Origin: Sphingorhabdus sp. SMR4y
Lineage (GTDB): Bacteria > Pseudomonadota > Alphaproteobacteria > Sphingomonadales > Sphingomonadaceae
NCBI RefSeq assembly: GCF_002218195.1
Contig: NZ_CP022336.1
Location: forward strand, 3,095,001-3,159,000
Length of the DNA: 64,000 bases
Reading direction: 5' to 3'
Shown here: piece by piece, positions 17,356-26,246 of the stretch
How the letters are laid out: each line of letters opens with the position of its first letter
How positions within the stretch are numbered: position 1 is the first letter of the stretch
The notes under the pieces: generated by a model
Databases searched by the model: none
The model's input: only the letters and a program-made list of their open reading frames with translations
Told to the model about the DNA's origin: nothing
Translations under genes and position numbers: made by a program

Positions 17356-18759
17356 ATGGACTATATCTCTACCAGAGGCGCTGCGTCGCCATTGAATTTC
17401 GAACAAGTAACCCTGGCCGGACTGGCTGGCGATGGCGGGCTCTATGTGCCCGAGTCATGGCCTTCGTTCAGCCACGAGGACATATCCGCCATGGCGGGGC
17501 TTTCCTATGTCGAGGTTGCCGTCCGGGTGATGCAGCCCTTTGTCGGCGACGCGCTGGACGAAGCGGAATTGCGGGATTTGTGCGAACAGGCCTATGGCCG
17601 TTTTTCCCATGCTGCGGTAACGCCGCTGGTTCAGCTTGACGGGCGGCAATGGCTGCTCGAACTGTTCCACGGCCCGACCCTGGCATTCAAGGATGTCGCG
17701 CTGCAGATACTCGGCCTGTTTTTCGAAAAATTCCTGGCCCGGCAGGACAAGCATCTGACGGTGGTCGGGGCGACTTCCGGTGACACCGGCTCGGCGGCGA
17801 TCGACGCACTGGCGGGGCGGGACAAGGTCGATATTTTCATGCTCCATCCCGATGGCCGGATTTCCGATGTCCAGCGGCGGCAGATGACCACGGTACGCGC
17901 ACCCAATGTCCACAATATCGCTATCGACGGCAGCTTCGATGATGCGCAGGCGATGGTGAAGCGGATGTTTGCGGATCAGGGCGTCACCGACCGATTCTCG
18001 ATTTCGGCGGTCAATTCGATCAACTGGGCGCGGCTGATGGCGCAGGTCGTCTATTATTTCTATGCGGCCAGCCAACTGGGCGCGCCGTATCGCAAGATCG
18101 CCTTTTCGGTGCCGACCGGCAATTTCGGCGATGTCTTCGCCGGCTATGTCGCGGCGCAAATGGGACTGCCGGTCGAGCGGCTGATCGTGGCTACCAATGT
18201 CAATGACATCCTGCACCGGGCGCTGAGCGCGGGGGACTATTCCACCGGCACCGTGACGCCGACCGCGGCGCCTTCGATGGACATCCAGATCAGCAGCAAT
18301 TTCGAGCGGTTGCTGTTCGACCTGGAAGGCCGCGACGGCAGCAAAACCGCGGCGCGTATGGCCGATTTCGAAAACAGCCACAGGATGCAGCTGGAGACCG
18401 GCATGCGGGACAAGGCGGCGTCGCTGTTCACCAGCCACCGCGTCGATCCGGATGATATGGCGCTGGCGATGCGCTGGGCGCAGGACAAGGCGGGACAGAT
18501 TATCGATCCGCATAGCGCCATCGGCCTTTCGGCGGCACAGAATACCGATCTCGATCCGGCGGTTCCGGTGGTTACTCTGGCAACGGCCCACCCGGCAAAA
18601 TTCCCCGATGCGGTGGAAAGGGCAACCGGTATCCGTCCGGCGCTGCCACGGCGAGTGGGCGACCTTTTCGACCGCGAGGAAAAATATACGAAACTGCCGG
18701 GTGACTATGACGCGGTGAAGGAATTTGTCATGTCCAACGCCACGCCCACCGATGGCTGA
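17356..18759 (+). CDS. thrC: Threonine synthase
   Basis: ThrC is the PLP enzyme converting O-phosphohomoserine to threonine. It has 467 aa from ATG 17356 (MDYISTRG, the standard N-terminus); an upstream TTG at 17317 would overlap surf1. The PLP lysine is in GPTLAFKDVALQ, and the phosphate-binding loop is in VPTGNFGDVFAGY. The length and N-terminus match the long proteobacterial form. Placement after cta/surf1 and before a methyltransferase is frequent in sphingomonads. Confidence 0.95.
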   Translation: MDYISTRGAASPLNFEQVTLAGLAGDGGLYVPESWPSFSHEDISAMAGLSYVEVAVRVMQPFVGDALDEAELRDLCEQAYGRFSHAAVTPLVQLDGRQWLLELFHGPTLAFKDVALQILGLFFEKFLARQDKHLTVVGATSGDTGSAAIDALAGRDKVDIFMLHPDGRISDVQRRQMTTVRAPNVHNIAIDGSFDDAQAMVKRMFADQGVTDRFSISAVNSINWARLMAQVVYYFYAASQLGAPYRKIAFSVPTGNFGDVFAGYVAAQMGLPVERLIVATNVNDILHRALSAGDYSTGTVTPTAAPSMDIQISSNFERLLFDLEGRDGSKTAARMADFENSHRMQLETGMRDKAASLFTSHRVDPDDMALAMRWAQDKAGQIIDPHSAIGLSAAQNTDLDPAVPVVTLATAHPAKFPDAVERATGIRPALPRRVGDLFDREEKYTKLPGDYDAVKEFVMSNATPTDG

Positions 18760-19636
18760 AACCAGCGCCGCTCCCATATTGATGATCAGCGACCCGCGCA
18801 GCGACTATGCGCTGGTTGATTCCGGTCACGGCCGTAAGCTGGAGCGTTACGGCAAATATCATTTCATTCGCCCGGAGCCGCAAGCGATGTGGGCCCCTGC
18901 AAGCGACGACTGGCAAGCGGATGGCGAGTTTATTCCCGCATCCGACGACGATGGTGGCGGGCGCTGGCATCTGGGCAAAAATGTTCCGGCCGAAGGCTGG
19001 CAGATGGACTGGGAAGAGGTGCGCTTCACCGCCCAGTGCACCCCTTTCCGGCATCTCGCCTATTTTCCCGATATGGACCCGGTCTGGCGCTGGTTCCGGG
19101 GCAATTTGCAGGATGTCGAATCGCCGCAGATGATGAATCTCTTCGGCTATACCGGGGTCGGTACGCTGGCGCTCTCGGCAGCCGGCGCCAATCTAGTGCA
19201 TGTCGATGCATCGAAAAAATCGGTGACCGCTGCACGCGACAATGCGGCGCTGTCCGGCATGACCGATCGTCCGATCCGCTGGATCATCGATGACGCCGCC
19301 AAATTTTCCGCCCGGGAAGTCCGGCGCGAACGGCGCTATGATGCGATCCTGATGGATCCGCCAAAATATGGCCGTGGTCCGGATGGTGAAATCTGGCGTC
19401 TTGAAGAGCATCTCGCCGGACTGGTCGAGAATTGCGGAAAATTGCTCGATGGCGATAGCCGCTGCCTGTTTCTGACAGTCTATGCTGTACGCATGTCGGC
19501 ACTCGCGCTCGGATCGCTGCTGAACGAGAAACTGGCCCATCTTGGCGGGACTATCGAGGTCGGAGAGCTGGCCGTCCGGGAAGAAGCCAGGGGCATGCTC
19601 CTGCCGACAGCGATTTTTGCGCGCTGGTCGGCCTGA
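18752..19636 (+). CDS. Class I SAM-dependent methyltransferase (RlmI-like catalytic domain)
   Basis: This 294-aa protein has the SAM-binding motif I in LFGYTGVGTLALSAAGA, an acidic motif II in HVDASKKSV, and the catalytic motif DPPKYGRG, as in 23S rRNA cytosine methyltransferases of the RlmI/RlmL group. It lacks the N-terminal PUA domain of RlmI. The substrate is probably RNA but is not certain. The chosen ATG at 18752 overlaps the thrC stop by eight bases; a TTG at 18725 is also in frame. Confidence 0.85.
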   Translation: MAETSAAPILMISDPRSDYALVDSGHGRKLERYGKYHFIRPEPQAMWAPASDDWQADGEFIPASDDDGGGRWHLGKNVPAEGWQMDWEEVRFTAQCTPFRHLAYFPDMDPVWRWFRGNLQDVESPQMMNLFGYTGVGTLALSAAGANLVHVDASKKSVTAARDNAALSGMTDRPIRWIIDDAAKFSAREVRRERRYDAILMDPPKYGRGPDGEIWRLEEHLAGLVENCGKLLDGDSRCLFLTVYAVRMSALALGSLLNEKLAHLGGTIEVGELAVREEARGMLLPTAIFARWSA

Positions 19637-19673
19637 CTTGCCATTTACCCGCTAACATGGTCAGATATTCATT

Positions 19674-20045
19674 ATGACAGACACATTGCTTCTGGAGGTC
19701 AACGATCTCGATGTCGACGTGCTCACCGGAATCTATTCCGAAGAGACGCATTTGCCGCAGCCGCTGCGTATTTCGATCGCCGCCGAACTGAAGGTACAGG
19801 AGCGCTACGAAGCGGACACGCCGCTCGACCATTCGAAAAATTATATGGACCTGAAACATGCCGCCTCGGATGCGCTGCCCGAAGGCGTGCATTTCAAGCT
19901 GATCGAGGCGGTGGCCGATCATATCATCGAGACGCTGTTCCTGCAGGACAAGAATATTCTCCGGGTCACGGTGAAGATCGTCAAGCTGCTGATCTCCGAA
20001 AAAGGGGAGCAGATCGGCATCACGCTTAGCCGGGGCCGGAAATGA
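19674..20045 (+). CDS. folB: Dihydroneopterin aldolase
   Basis: FolB cleaves 7,8-dihydroneopterin to 6-hydroxymethyl-dihydropterin and glycolaldehyde in folate synthesis. It has 123 aa, the usual length. The N-terminal VNDLDVDVLTGIYSEE resembles the family's LxVxxxIGxxxxE region, and LDHSKNYMDLK and HFKLIEAVADHI carry the conserved glutamate and helix. The last codons overlap the SDR gene by four bases, so both are likely made together. Confidence 0.85.
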   Translation: MTDTLLLEVNDLDVDVLTGIYSEETHLPQPLRISIAAELKVQERYEADTPLDHSKNYMDLKHAASDALPEGVHFKLIEAVADHIIETLFLQDKNILRVTVKIVKLLISEKGEQIGITLSRGRK

Positions 20046-20809
20046 CCAGACCGCTGGCGCTCGTCACGGGTGGCGTGAAGCGGGTCGGTGCGGCGATCGC
20101 CGCACGACTGTCCGATGCCGGCTATGCGCTGGCTTTGCATGGCAACAGCGATGCTGTCCCCGAAGCCGGGCTGGCCAAAAAGCTTGAAGATACGAATTGT
20201 CCATGGTCCGGTTTCCAGCAGGATTTTCTGGATGAGGGGGCCGCCGACAGGCTGATGGACGCTGTTGTCGATCATTTTGGCCGGACGCCGGACCTGATCG
20301 TGAACAGCGCTTCGATCTTCGGTCAGGATGATGTTGCCGCAATCCGGGAACAGGATCTGCAGGAGCATCTGCGGGTCAACAGCATGGTACCGGTGCTGCT
20401 GGCCACGGCTCTTCACCGGCGCCGGTCCGGGGATAGCGAACGGGCCTGCGTGATACACATATTGGACCAGCGCATTCGCAACCCCAATCGCGACCAGCTG
20501 AGCTATACACTGTCAAAACAGGCTCTGGCCGGTTCGGTCCGTTCGCTGGCTGTGGCCTGTGCTGACAGGCTCCGCGTCAATGGTGTTGCGCCGGGTCTGA
20601 CGCTGACGGCGGGGGAATATGGCGAGGAGCAGCTTGCCAATATCACTGCAATGATGCCGCTCGACCGCCTTCCCGACCCGGAGGATATTGCCGACGCAGT
20701 CCTCTATCTGGCCCACGCCAAAGCGGTTACCGGGCAGATCGTCCACATCGATGGTGGTGCCAGCCTGAAGAGCTTCGAGCGCGACTTCGTCCATCTTGGC
20801 AAGGACTGA
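20042..20809 (+). CDS. SDR oxidoreductase, pteridine reductase/FolM-like
   Basis: This is a 255-aa short-chain dehydrogenase. The cofactor loop VTGGVKRVGAAIA (TGxxxRxG) is the form typical of NADPH-dependent pteridine reductases. The catalytic Y and K are in YTLSKQA, the NSAS motif is in VNSASIFG, and the late VHIDGG is conserved. Coupling to folB by a four-base overlap supports dihydropterin or dihydromonapterin reduction in folate metabolism, as for FolM. The function is inferred from motif and neighbour; a generic SDR remains possible. Confidence 0.8.
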   Translation: MTRPLALVTGGVKRVGAAIAARLSDAGYALALHGNSDAVPEAGLAKKLEDTNCPWSGFQQDFLDEGAADRLMDAVVDHFGRTPDLIVNSASIFGQDDVAAIREQDLQEHLRVNSMVPVLLATALHRRRSGDSERACVIHILDQRIRNPNRDQLSYTLSKQALAGSVRSLAVACADRLRVNGVAPGLTLTAGEYGEEQLANITAMMPLDRLPDPEDIADAVLYLAHAKAVTGQIVHIDGGASLKSFERDFVHLGKD

Positions 20810-20933
20810 ACAGCCCGATACGCCTCAAAGGACAGGTGTGCAGCGGCCCTGATATGCCCCATCTTGCCTATATCCGAACGCTGGTCGCCCTTGCGATTGG
20901 CAGGGATAAATCTGCAATTTTGAAAGGCTTATC

Positions 20934-21515
20934 ATGCGTATTTCCCCCAAAATGATACTGACGACAACGGCCGTTATCGCGCTTGCGGCTTGCTCTACCG
21001 AAGCGCCCCAGGCTGCGGTTGATGAAGGAGCCGCCGACGCAATGATGGATTCGGCGACGACCGCCGAAGCCGGAACCATTGTCGATGTTGCGGTAGGCAA
21101 TGCTGATTTTTCGACACTTGTGACCGCAGTAACGGCGGCTGACCTTGCCACGACGCTGGCCAGCGAGGGGCCATTTACCGTTTTTGCACCGACCAATGAT
21201 GCCTTCGCCAAGGTTGATGCAGACACGTTGAGCGCCTTGCTTACTCCCGAAATGAAGGCCGATCTGACCGCTTTGCTGACCTATCACGTGGTCGCAGGCG
21301 AATTGAAGGCGGCTGATGTCGTCAAGGCAATCACCGATGGCGGCGGCATCGCGACCTTGACCACCGTGCAGGGCGGCGAGCTGAAAGCCATGCTGGACGG
21401 CGATTCGGTCATTCTCGAAGATGCTGCCGGCGGCAAGTCGACGGTCATAATGACCGATGTCGAGGCGTCCAACGGGGTTATCCACGCGATCGATACCGTG
21501 GTCATGCCGGGATAA
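20934..21515 (+). CDS. Fasciclin-domain lipoprotein (copy 1)
   Basis: This 193-aa protein has a lipoprotein signal ending LAAC (C20), then an Ala/Asp-rich linker and one FAS1 domain. FAS1 landmarks are FTVFAPTNDAFAKV, LLTYHVVAGELKAADV and the closing NGVIHAIDTVVMP. Such proteins are usually surface- or periplasm-exposed and have been tied to adhesion; the exact role is unknown. The second copy begins 177 bases downstream, and a terminator lies between them. Confidence 0.93.
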   Translation: MRISPKMILTTTAVIALAACSTEAPQAAVDEGAADAMMDSATTAEAGTIVDVAVGNADFSTLVTAVTAADLATTLASEGPFTVFAPTNDAFAKVDADTLSALLTPEMKADLTALLTYHVVAGELKAADVVKAITDGGGIATLTTVQGGELKAMLDGDSVILEDAAGGKSTVIMTDVEASNGVIHAIDTVVMPG

Positions 21516-21543
21516 ATCCATCCCCTGAACTAGGATGGACCGG

Positions 21544-21574
21544 AAAGGGCTTCACCGACAGGCGGAGCCCTTTT
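21544..21574 (+). terminator. Intrinsic terminator after fasciclin copy 1
   Basis: AAAGGGCT and AGCCCTTT form a perfect 8-bp stem around a 14-base loop, with a T-run at the 3' arm, 28 bases after the stop codon. Confidence 0.65.
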
Positions 21575-21692
21575 CCATTGGGGTTTTTGTGGGTTTCTTT
21601 CTGTTGCAGGCGACGGTAACCCGCGCCTTCGAATTTCATCACCGCTTGCTCGCATGGTGCCGCGAGCGGACTGATTACAAGAAAGGAAATTC

Positions 21693-22262
21693 ATGTTTAA
21701 CGCCCCCAAAATCATTCTGGCCTCCACTCTCCTGGCATTGGTGCCGGCTTGCTCTTCGGAGCTGAGCGAGGAGGAGCAGGCGATCCTCGACACACGTCTG
21801 GCCGACGAACAGAAGCCGACCAATCTGATCGCCGTTCTGCAGGCCAATCCCGAGCTCAGCACCGCGAGCACCTTGCTGGGTCTTTCCGGCGTGGGAGCCG
21901 AGCTCGACAGCGATGGATCCTACACCGCTTTTGCAGCGACCAACGAGGTCTATAACACAATGGATTCGGAAAAGCTGAGCGCGTTGATGCAATCGGATAA
22001 CAAGGATGAACTGGTCAGCATCACGAAATATAGCCTGGTCGATGGCAAGATGACCTCGGCCGACATTGCCAAGGCGATTGCCGATGGCGATGGTACCGCA
22101 AGCATCACCACATTGCAGGGCGATGCGATCAAGGCAACCATGGACGGCGACAAGATCATTCTGGAAGATGGCGCCGGCAACATGATCAACGTTACGCAGG
22201 CCGATATCGAATCGACCAATGGAGCGCTTCACATCATTGATGGTGCGCTGATGCCCAAATAG
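21693..22262 (+). CDS. Fasciclin-domain lipoprotein (copy 2)
   Basis: This 189-aa protein has a lipobox ending VPAC (C20) and a single FAS1 domain (YTAFAATNEVYNTM, KYSLVDGKMTSADI, NGALHIIDGALMP). It is a diverged paralogue of the preceding gene: the order of motifs is identical, but the canonical APTN is AATN and the YH of the second motif is replaced by KYSLVDG, so the fold is probably kept while the surface has changed. A strong terminator closes it. Confidence 0.9.
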   Translation: MFNAPKIILASTLLALVPACSSELSEEEQAILDTRLADEQKPTNLIAVLQANPELSTASTLLGLSGVGAELDSDGSYTAFAATNEVYNTMDSEKLSALMQSDNKDELVSITKYSLVDGKMTSADIAKAIADGDGTASITTLQGDAIKATMDGDKIILEDGAGNMINVTQADIESTNGALHIIDGALMPK

Positions 22263-22284
22263 GTTCAGATAGGGAACGACAGAC

Positions 22285-22314
22285 AAGGCCTCGCAGCAAT
22301 GCGGGGCCTTTTTT
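22285..22314 (+). terminator. Intrinsic terminator after fasciclin copy 2
   Basis: AAGGCCTCGC and GCGGGGCCTT pair over 10 bp (one G-T) around a 6-base loop, followed by a run of Ts, 22 bases after the stop. Confidence 0.8.
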
Positions 22315-22362
22315 GTTGAGGCGCTGTCCGCTAGCATGTTCAAAGCAGACAAGGAGCGAAAC

Positions 22363-22773
22363 ATGCCGCAATATTGGCTGATGAAATCGGAACCGGACGA
22401 ATATGGCTGGGATGATCTGGTCGCCGAGGGCGAAGGCACATGGGACGGCGTCAAGAATGCGCAGGCGTCGAACAATATGAAGGCGATGAAGACAGGCGAT
22501 CAGGTGTTTTTCTATCACTCGCGACAAGGGCTGGATGTGGTCGGCATCATGGAAGTGAGCGAAGAAGCCACAGCTGATGTCTCCACCGACCCGGACCGCT
22601 GGGTGGTGGTCAAGGTAAAACCGGTTCGGAAACTGGCCAGATCGGTGCCGCTCAAGGCAATGAAGCAAAATCCCAAGCTGAAAGATCTGGCGATCATCCG
22701 GCAGACGCGCTTGTCGGTGGCTCCGGTGACGGCGCAGGAATGGCAGGCGATACTGGAGATGGCGGGTGAGTGA
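22363..22773 (+). CDS. EVE domain protein
   Basis: This 136-aa protein consists almost entirely of an EVE (PUA-like) domain, resembling thymocyte nuclear protein 1. The N-terminal YWLMKSEPDEYGWDDL and the GVKNAQASNNMKAMKTGDQ and FFYHSRQ segments are characteristic. EVE domains bind modified bases in RNA or DNA; the bacterial target is not known. The start at ATG 22363 has AAGGAG seven bases upstream; an ATG at 22336 without such a site is less likely. The stop overlaps the glutaminase start. Confidence 0.92.
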   Translation: MPQYWLMKSEPDEYGWDDLVAEGEGTWDGVKNAQASNNMKAMKTGDQVFFYHSRQGLDVVGIMEVSEEATADVSTDPDRWVVVKVKPVRKLARSVPLKAMKQNPKLKDLAIIRQTRLSVAPVTAQEWQAILEMAGE

Positions 22774-23719
22774 AGACAATCCGGACTGGCCGGAAATTCT
22801 CAACGCGGTCGAGCAGGCGGTCGCTCCCGAAATCGGAACCGGCAAGGTCGCTGACTATATTCCGGCGCTGGCCAGTGTCGATCCGCGCAAATTCGGTCTT
22901 GCGGTGGCGCTGTCCGATGGACGAATGGAAACGCTTGGCGATTCCGACGAACCCTTTTCCATGCAGAGCATATCCAAGATTTTCACGCTTTCGCTGGCGC
23001 TCAAGGCGGTCGGCGACCGGCTGTGGGACCGGGTCGGGCGGGAGCCGTCTGGTTCGCCGTTTAATTCGATCGTCCAGCTGGAAAACGAACAGGGCATACC
23101 GCGCAACCCGCTGATCAACGCGGGCGCTATCGTCACCACGGATCATCTGGTCGAACATTATTGCGCCGACAGCGACGGTGCCGAGCCGGCGGTGGTCGAG
23201 CTGCTGACGATGTTGCGGCGGCTCGCGCAGGACGACACGATCCAGATCGACAGCGCCGTTGCCCTGTCGGAAGCGGAATCGGGCTCGCGCAACCGTGCGC
23301 TGGCACATTTCATGGCGGATTTCGGCAATATGGCCAATCCGGTGGAAAAGGCACTTGCTGCCTATTTTCGCCACTGCGCGGTGGCGGTTACCTGCCGCCA
23401 GCTGGCGCGCGCCGCATTGTTCCTGGCCCATGGCGGTCGCGATCCTGTCACCGGCGAGCAGGTCGTGACCCGCCAGCGTTGCCGCCGGATTCTGGCAGTG
23501 ATGATGTCGAGTGGTCATTATGACAATAGCGGTGATTTTGCCTATCGCATCGGCCTGCCGGGAAAAAGCGGCGTCGGCGGCGGCATATTGGCGGTCGCGC
23601 CCGGTCATGGAACGGTAGCGGTCTGGTCGCCCGGCCTGAACCGTGCAGGAACCTCGCGGGTCGGCGGTTTCGCGCTGGAGGAACTGGTGCGGCAGACCGG
23701 ATGGTCGGTGTTCGCCTGA
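22766..23719 (+). CDS. glsA: Glutaminase
   Basis: This 317-aa beta-lactamase-fold glutaminase hydrolyses glutamine to glutamate and ammonia. The SxxK motif is in MQSISKIF, and NPLINAGAI and SGSRNRALAHFM are typical of GlsA. The C-terminal GVGGGILAVAPG loop closes the active site. It starts at GTG 22766, eight bases inside the end of the EVE gene, so translation is coupled. Confidence 0.93.
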   Translation: MSEDNPDWPEILNAVEQAVAPEIGTGKVADYIPALASVDPRKFGLAVALSDGRMETLGDSDEPFSMQSISKIFTLSLALKAVGDRLWDRVGREPSGSPFNSIVQLENEQGIPRNPLINAGAIVTTDHLVEHYCADSDGAEPAVVELLTMLRRLAQDDTIQIDSAVALSEAESGSRNRALAHFMADFGNMANPVEKALAAYFRHCAVAVTCRQLARAALFLAHGGRDPVTGEQVVTRQRCRRILAVMMSSGHYDNSGDFAYRIGLPGKSGVGGGILAVAPGHGTVAVWSPGLNRAGTSRVGGFALEELVRQTGWSVFA

Positions 23720-23796
23720 TCCGCCTGATCGCTATCCGGCGCGCCGCCCCTTGAATTCGTGATGTTTTTTGCTCCGGCGGCGGTTTATCCAGAAGA

Positions 23797-24393
23797 ATGT
23801 CCGATGATTCGCTATGGAAAGAAATATTCGGCGCGCTCGCGCTCTTGCTCACCTTTGTCGCATTCCTTCCCTATATGGTTTCGATCTGGCGGCGGGAGAC
23901 ACGGCCGCATGTATTCTCCTGGTTTATCTGGGCAGCGGGCACGGTCGTGGTGTGCATCGCGCAACTATCCGATGGTGCCGGTATCGGAGCATGGCCGATC
24001 GGGGTGTCGGGGCTGCTGACATTCGGGGTGGCCTTTTTGGCGCTGGCAAGATCATCGGATCGATCGATTGTCCCTTCGGACTGGCTGTTTCTGGTGCTGG
24101 CACTGAGCGCGCTGCCGCTGTGGTTCCTGACGTCGACGGCGTTATCGGCGGTCCTTGTTCTCACCATCGTGGACCTGTTGGGCTTCGGGCCATCGGTGAG
24201 GAAAGCCAGAGAATTGCCCCATGAAGAGAATATCGCTTTCTTTGCTATTGCGGTCGTTAGAAACGCTTTCATTATCGCGGCGCTGGAAAATTATACGTGG
24301 ACGACGGTCCTCTTTCCTGCCGCCGTCGGCGCGGCATGTATTCTGTTCGTGGGCTTCGTGTTGCTGCGGCGGCAGATGCTGCCAGTCAGCTAG
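23797..24393 (+). CDS. Polytopic membrane protein of unknown function
   Basis: This 198-aa protein has about six hydrophobic helices and few charged loops. The first helix pair (LLLTFVAFLPYMVSIWR then TRPHVFSWFIWAAG) resembles a PQ-loop-like pattern, but no catalytic or transport motif can be recognised. It starts at ATG 23797 with AGAAG just upstream. It sits between glsA and a convergent TPP-dependent enzyme, with 10 bases to the latter, and no operon partner is evident. Confidence 0.65.
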   Translation: MSDDSLWKEIFGALALLLTFVAFLPYMVSIWRRETRPHVFSWFIWAAGTVVVCIAQLSDGAGIGAWPIGVSGLLTFGVAFLALARSSDRSIVPSDWLFLVLALSALPLWFLTSTALSAVLVLTIVDLLGFGPSVRKARELPHEENIAFFAIAVVRNAFIIAALENYTWTTVLFPAAVGAACILFVGFVLLRRQMLPVS

Positions 24394-24403
24394 CCATCGC
24401 CTG

Positions 24404-26050
24404 CTAAGTCCGCAGTCCGCTTACCGTCGCTCCCGCCGCGGTCAAAAATTCCACGTCGGTTTTGAGGTGCAGCAGGCGCAGGCCATCGTGCTTCATCGCA
24501 TCCGCCAGTGCGGGCGCGAATTCTTCGGTGCTTTCGACCGTAGCGCTCCAGCCGCCATAGGCCTTTGCCAGTGCCGCGAAATCGGGGTTTTTCAGCGATG
24601 TTGCCGATAGCCGCGCCGGATATTCGCGCTCCTGGTGCAGGCGGATGGTGCCGAAGCTGCCATTGTCGATCACCAGCACCAGCAGATTTGCGCCATACTG
24701 GATCGCGGTGGCGAGTTCCTGGCCGTTCATCATGAAGTCGCCATCTCCTGCAACAACCACGGATATACGGTCGGGAAAGCGCAAGGCGGCTGCCACCGAG
24801 GCCGGGACGCCGTATCCCATCGCGCCGCTGGTCGGGGCGAGCTGGCTGGGGAAGGCGCCATATTTCCAGTAGCGGTGCCACCAGCCGGAAAAATTGCCGG
24901 CCCCGTTGCAGATGATCGCGTCGGCGGGGAGCTGCTGCTGCATCGCGGCGACGCACAGGCCGAGGTCGAGCTTGGCGGCAGTGGGTTGCGGGCTCGACCA
25001 GTCCAGATAATCGTCATGTGCGGCCTTGCCTGCGTCGAAGGTCAGCAGGTCATCCTGCCACAGCGCCGCCTGTTCGGCGAATTCATCCATCTCGGCGCAG
25101 ATCGGCAGATCGGTGCGATAGACATGGTTGAGCTCGTCGGGATCGGGATGGACATGGACGAGTATCTGGTCGGGATGGTCGGGTGTGATCAGCGTATAGC
25201 CATCGGTGGTCGCCTCGCCGAGGCGCGCGCCGACCGCCAGCACGATATCGGCGTCCCTGATCCGCTGGGTCAGCCTGGGATTGGGACCATAGCCGAGATT
25301 GCCGGCATAGACCGGACTTGCATTGGGAAAATTATCTTGCCGCCGGAAGGCGACCGCCACCGGCAGGCCGATGCGCTCGGCATATTGGGCGAAGTAATGG
25401 GTGGCCTTGGCGCTCCACCCCGCGCCGCCGATAATCGCGATCGGGTCGGTGGCATCGCGCAGCATGTCGGTGAGCGTCATCATCGCGTCGGGGCAGAGCG
25501 GCTGGGCCGGGGCGACGACTTTGGGCCGGTCGAGCGTCTCGACCACGTCACGCAGCATATCCTCGGGAAGCGCCAGCACAACGGGTCCGGGACGCCCCGA
25601 GCTGGCGGTGTCAAAGGCGCGGGCGATATATTCGGGAATGCGCGCAGCATTGTCGATTCGTGCCGCCCATTTGGCGAGCGGCGTGAACATCGCAGTGAAA
25701 TCGACTTCCTGAAAGCCTTCGCGGTCGCGGTCATCGCGCGCGACATCGCCGATGAACAGGATCATCGGTGTGCTGTCCTGCATCGCGGTGTGGACGCCGA
25801 TGCTGGCATTGGTCGCGCCGGGACCGCGGGTGACAAAGGCAATGCCGGGTGCGCCGGTCATCTTGCCGTCGGCTTCGGCCATGAAGGCGGCGCTGCCGTC
25901 CTGCCGGGTGGAGACGGTCTCGATCGTGCCGCAATCGTGGAGGGCGTCGAGGACGGAGAGAAAACTCTCGCCCGGGACGGTGAATATCCGGTCAGTGCCC
26001 TGGATGACCAGCTGGTCGACCAAAATCTGCGCGCCTGTGCGTTTATTCAT
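24404..26050 (-). CDS. Thiamine pyrophosphate-dependent enzyme, acetolactate synthase-like
   Basis: This 548-aa protein has the three-domain layout of the acetohydroxyacid synthase/benzoylformate decarboxylase group. The catalytic glutamate is in VPGESFLSVLDA near residue 28, and the TPP-binding GDGDFMMNGQEL with its NGSFG end lies near residue 435. The middle domain carries IIGGAGWSA. No small-subunit gene is adjacent, and the protein lacks features that would fix it as IlvB, so it could be a decarboxylase, carboligase or oxalyl-CoA decarboxylase relative. The ALDH gene upstream on the same strand suggests a short catabolic pair that handles the aldehyde product. Confidence 0.85.
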   Translation of the reverse strand: MNKRTGAQILVDQLVIQGTDRIFTVPGESFLSVLDALHDCGTIETVSTRQDGSAAFMAEADGKMTGAPGIAFVTRGPGATNASIGVHTAMQDSTPMILFIGDVARDDRDREGFQEVDFTAMFTPLAKWAARIDNAARIPEYIARAFDTASSGRPGPVVLALPEDMLRDVVETLDRPKVVAPAQPLCPDAMMTLTDMLRDATDPIAIIGGAGWSAKATHYFAQYAERIGLPVAVAFRRQDNFPNASPVYAGNLGYGPNPRLTQRIRDADIVLAVGARLGEATTDGYTLITPDHPDQILVHVHPDPDELNHVYRTDLPICAEMDEFAEQAALWQDDLLTFDAGKAAHDDYLDWSSPQPTAAKLDLGLCVAAMQQQLPADAIICNGAGNFSGWWHRYWKYGAFPSQLAPTSGAMGYGVPASVAAALRFPDRISVVVAGDGDFMMNGQELATAIQYGANLLVLVIDNGSFGTIRLHQEREYPARLSATSLKNPDFAALAKAYGGWSATVESTEEFAPALADAMKHDGLRLLHLKTDVEFLTAAGATVSGLRT

Positions 26051-26102
26051 ATCCTAGCCTCTCACTATCTCACCCGCAGCTTTAGCTGCGCTATTGGTTT
26101 AT

Positions 26103-26176
26103 AGGACTCGCACGGAGACACAAAGTCACGAAGTAACGACGTTCTCATATCCGCTTTGTGGCTTCGTGCGAGTCCT
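26103..26176. repeat. Intergenic palindromic repeat
   Basis: Arms at 26103-26125 and 26154-26176 are 23 bases long and match at 21 positions when one is inverted. The inner part (CACAAAGTCACGAAG) resembles the repeat at 54750-54822, so the two may be members of one family. It separates the TPP enzyme from the ALDH gene and could act as a transcript-end structure. Confidence 0.7.
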
Positions 26177-26246
26177 TTTGAATGCTGTCGCGGTCATAGA
26201 CGATGCCGGGTGTTTAGATCCCGAGAGCCCGAGACACGCCAAAGGC

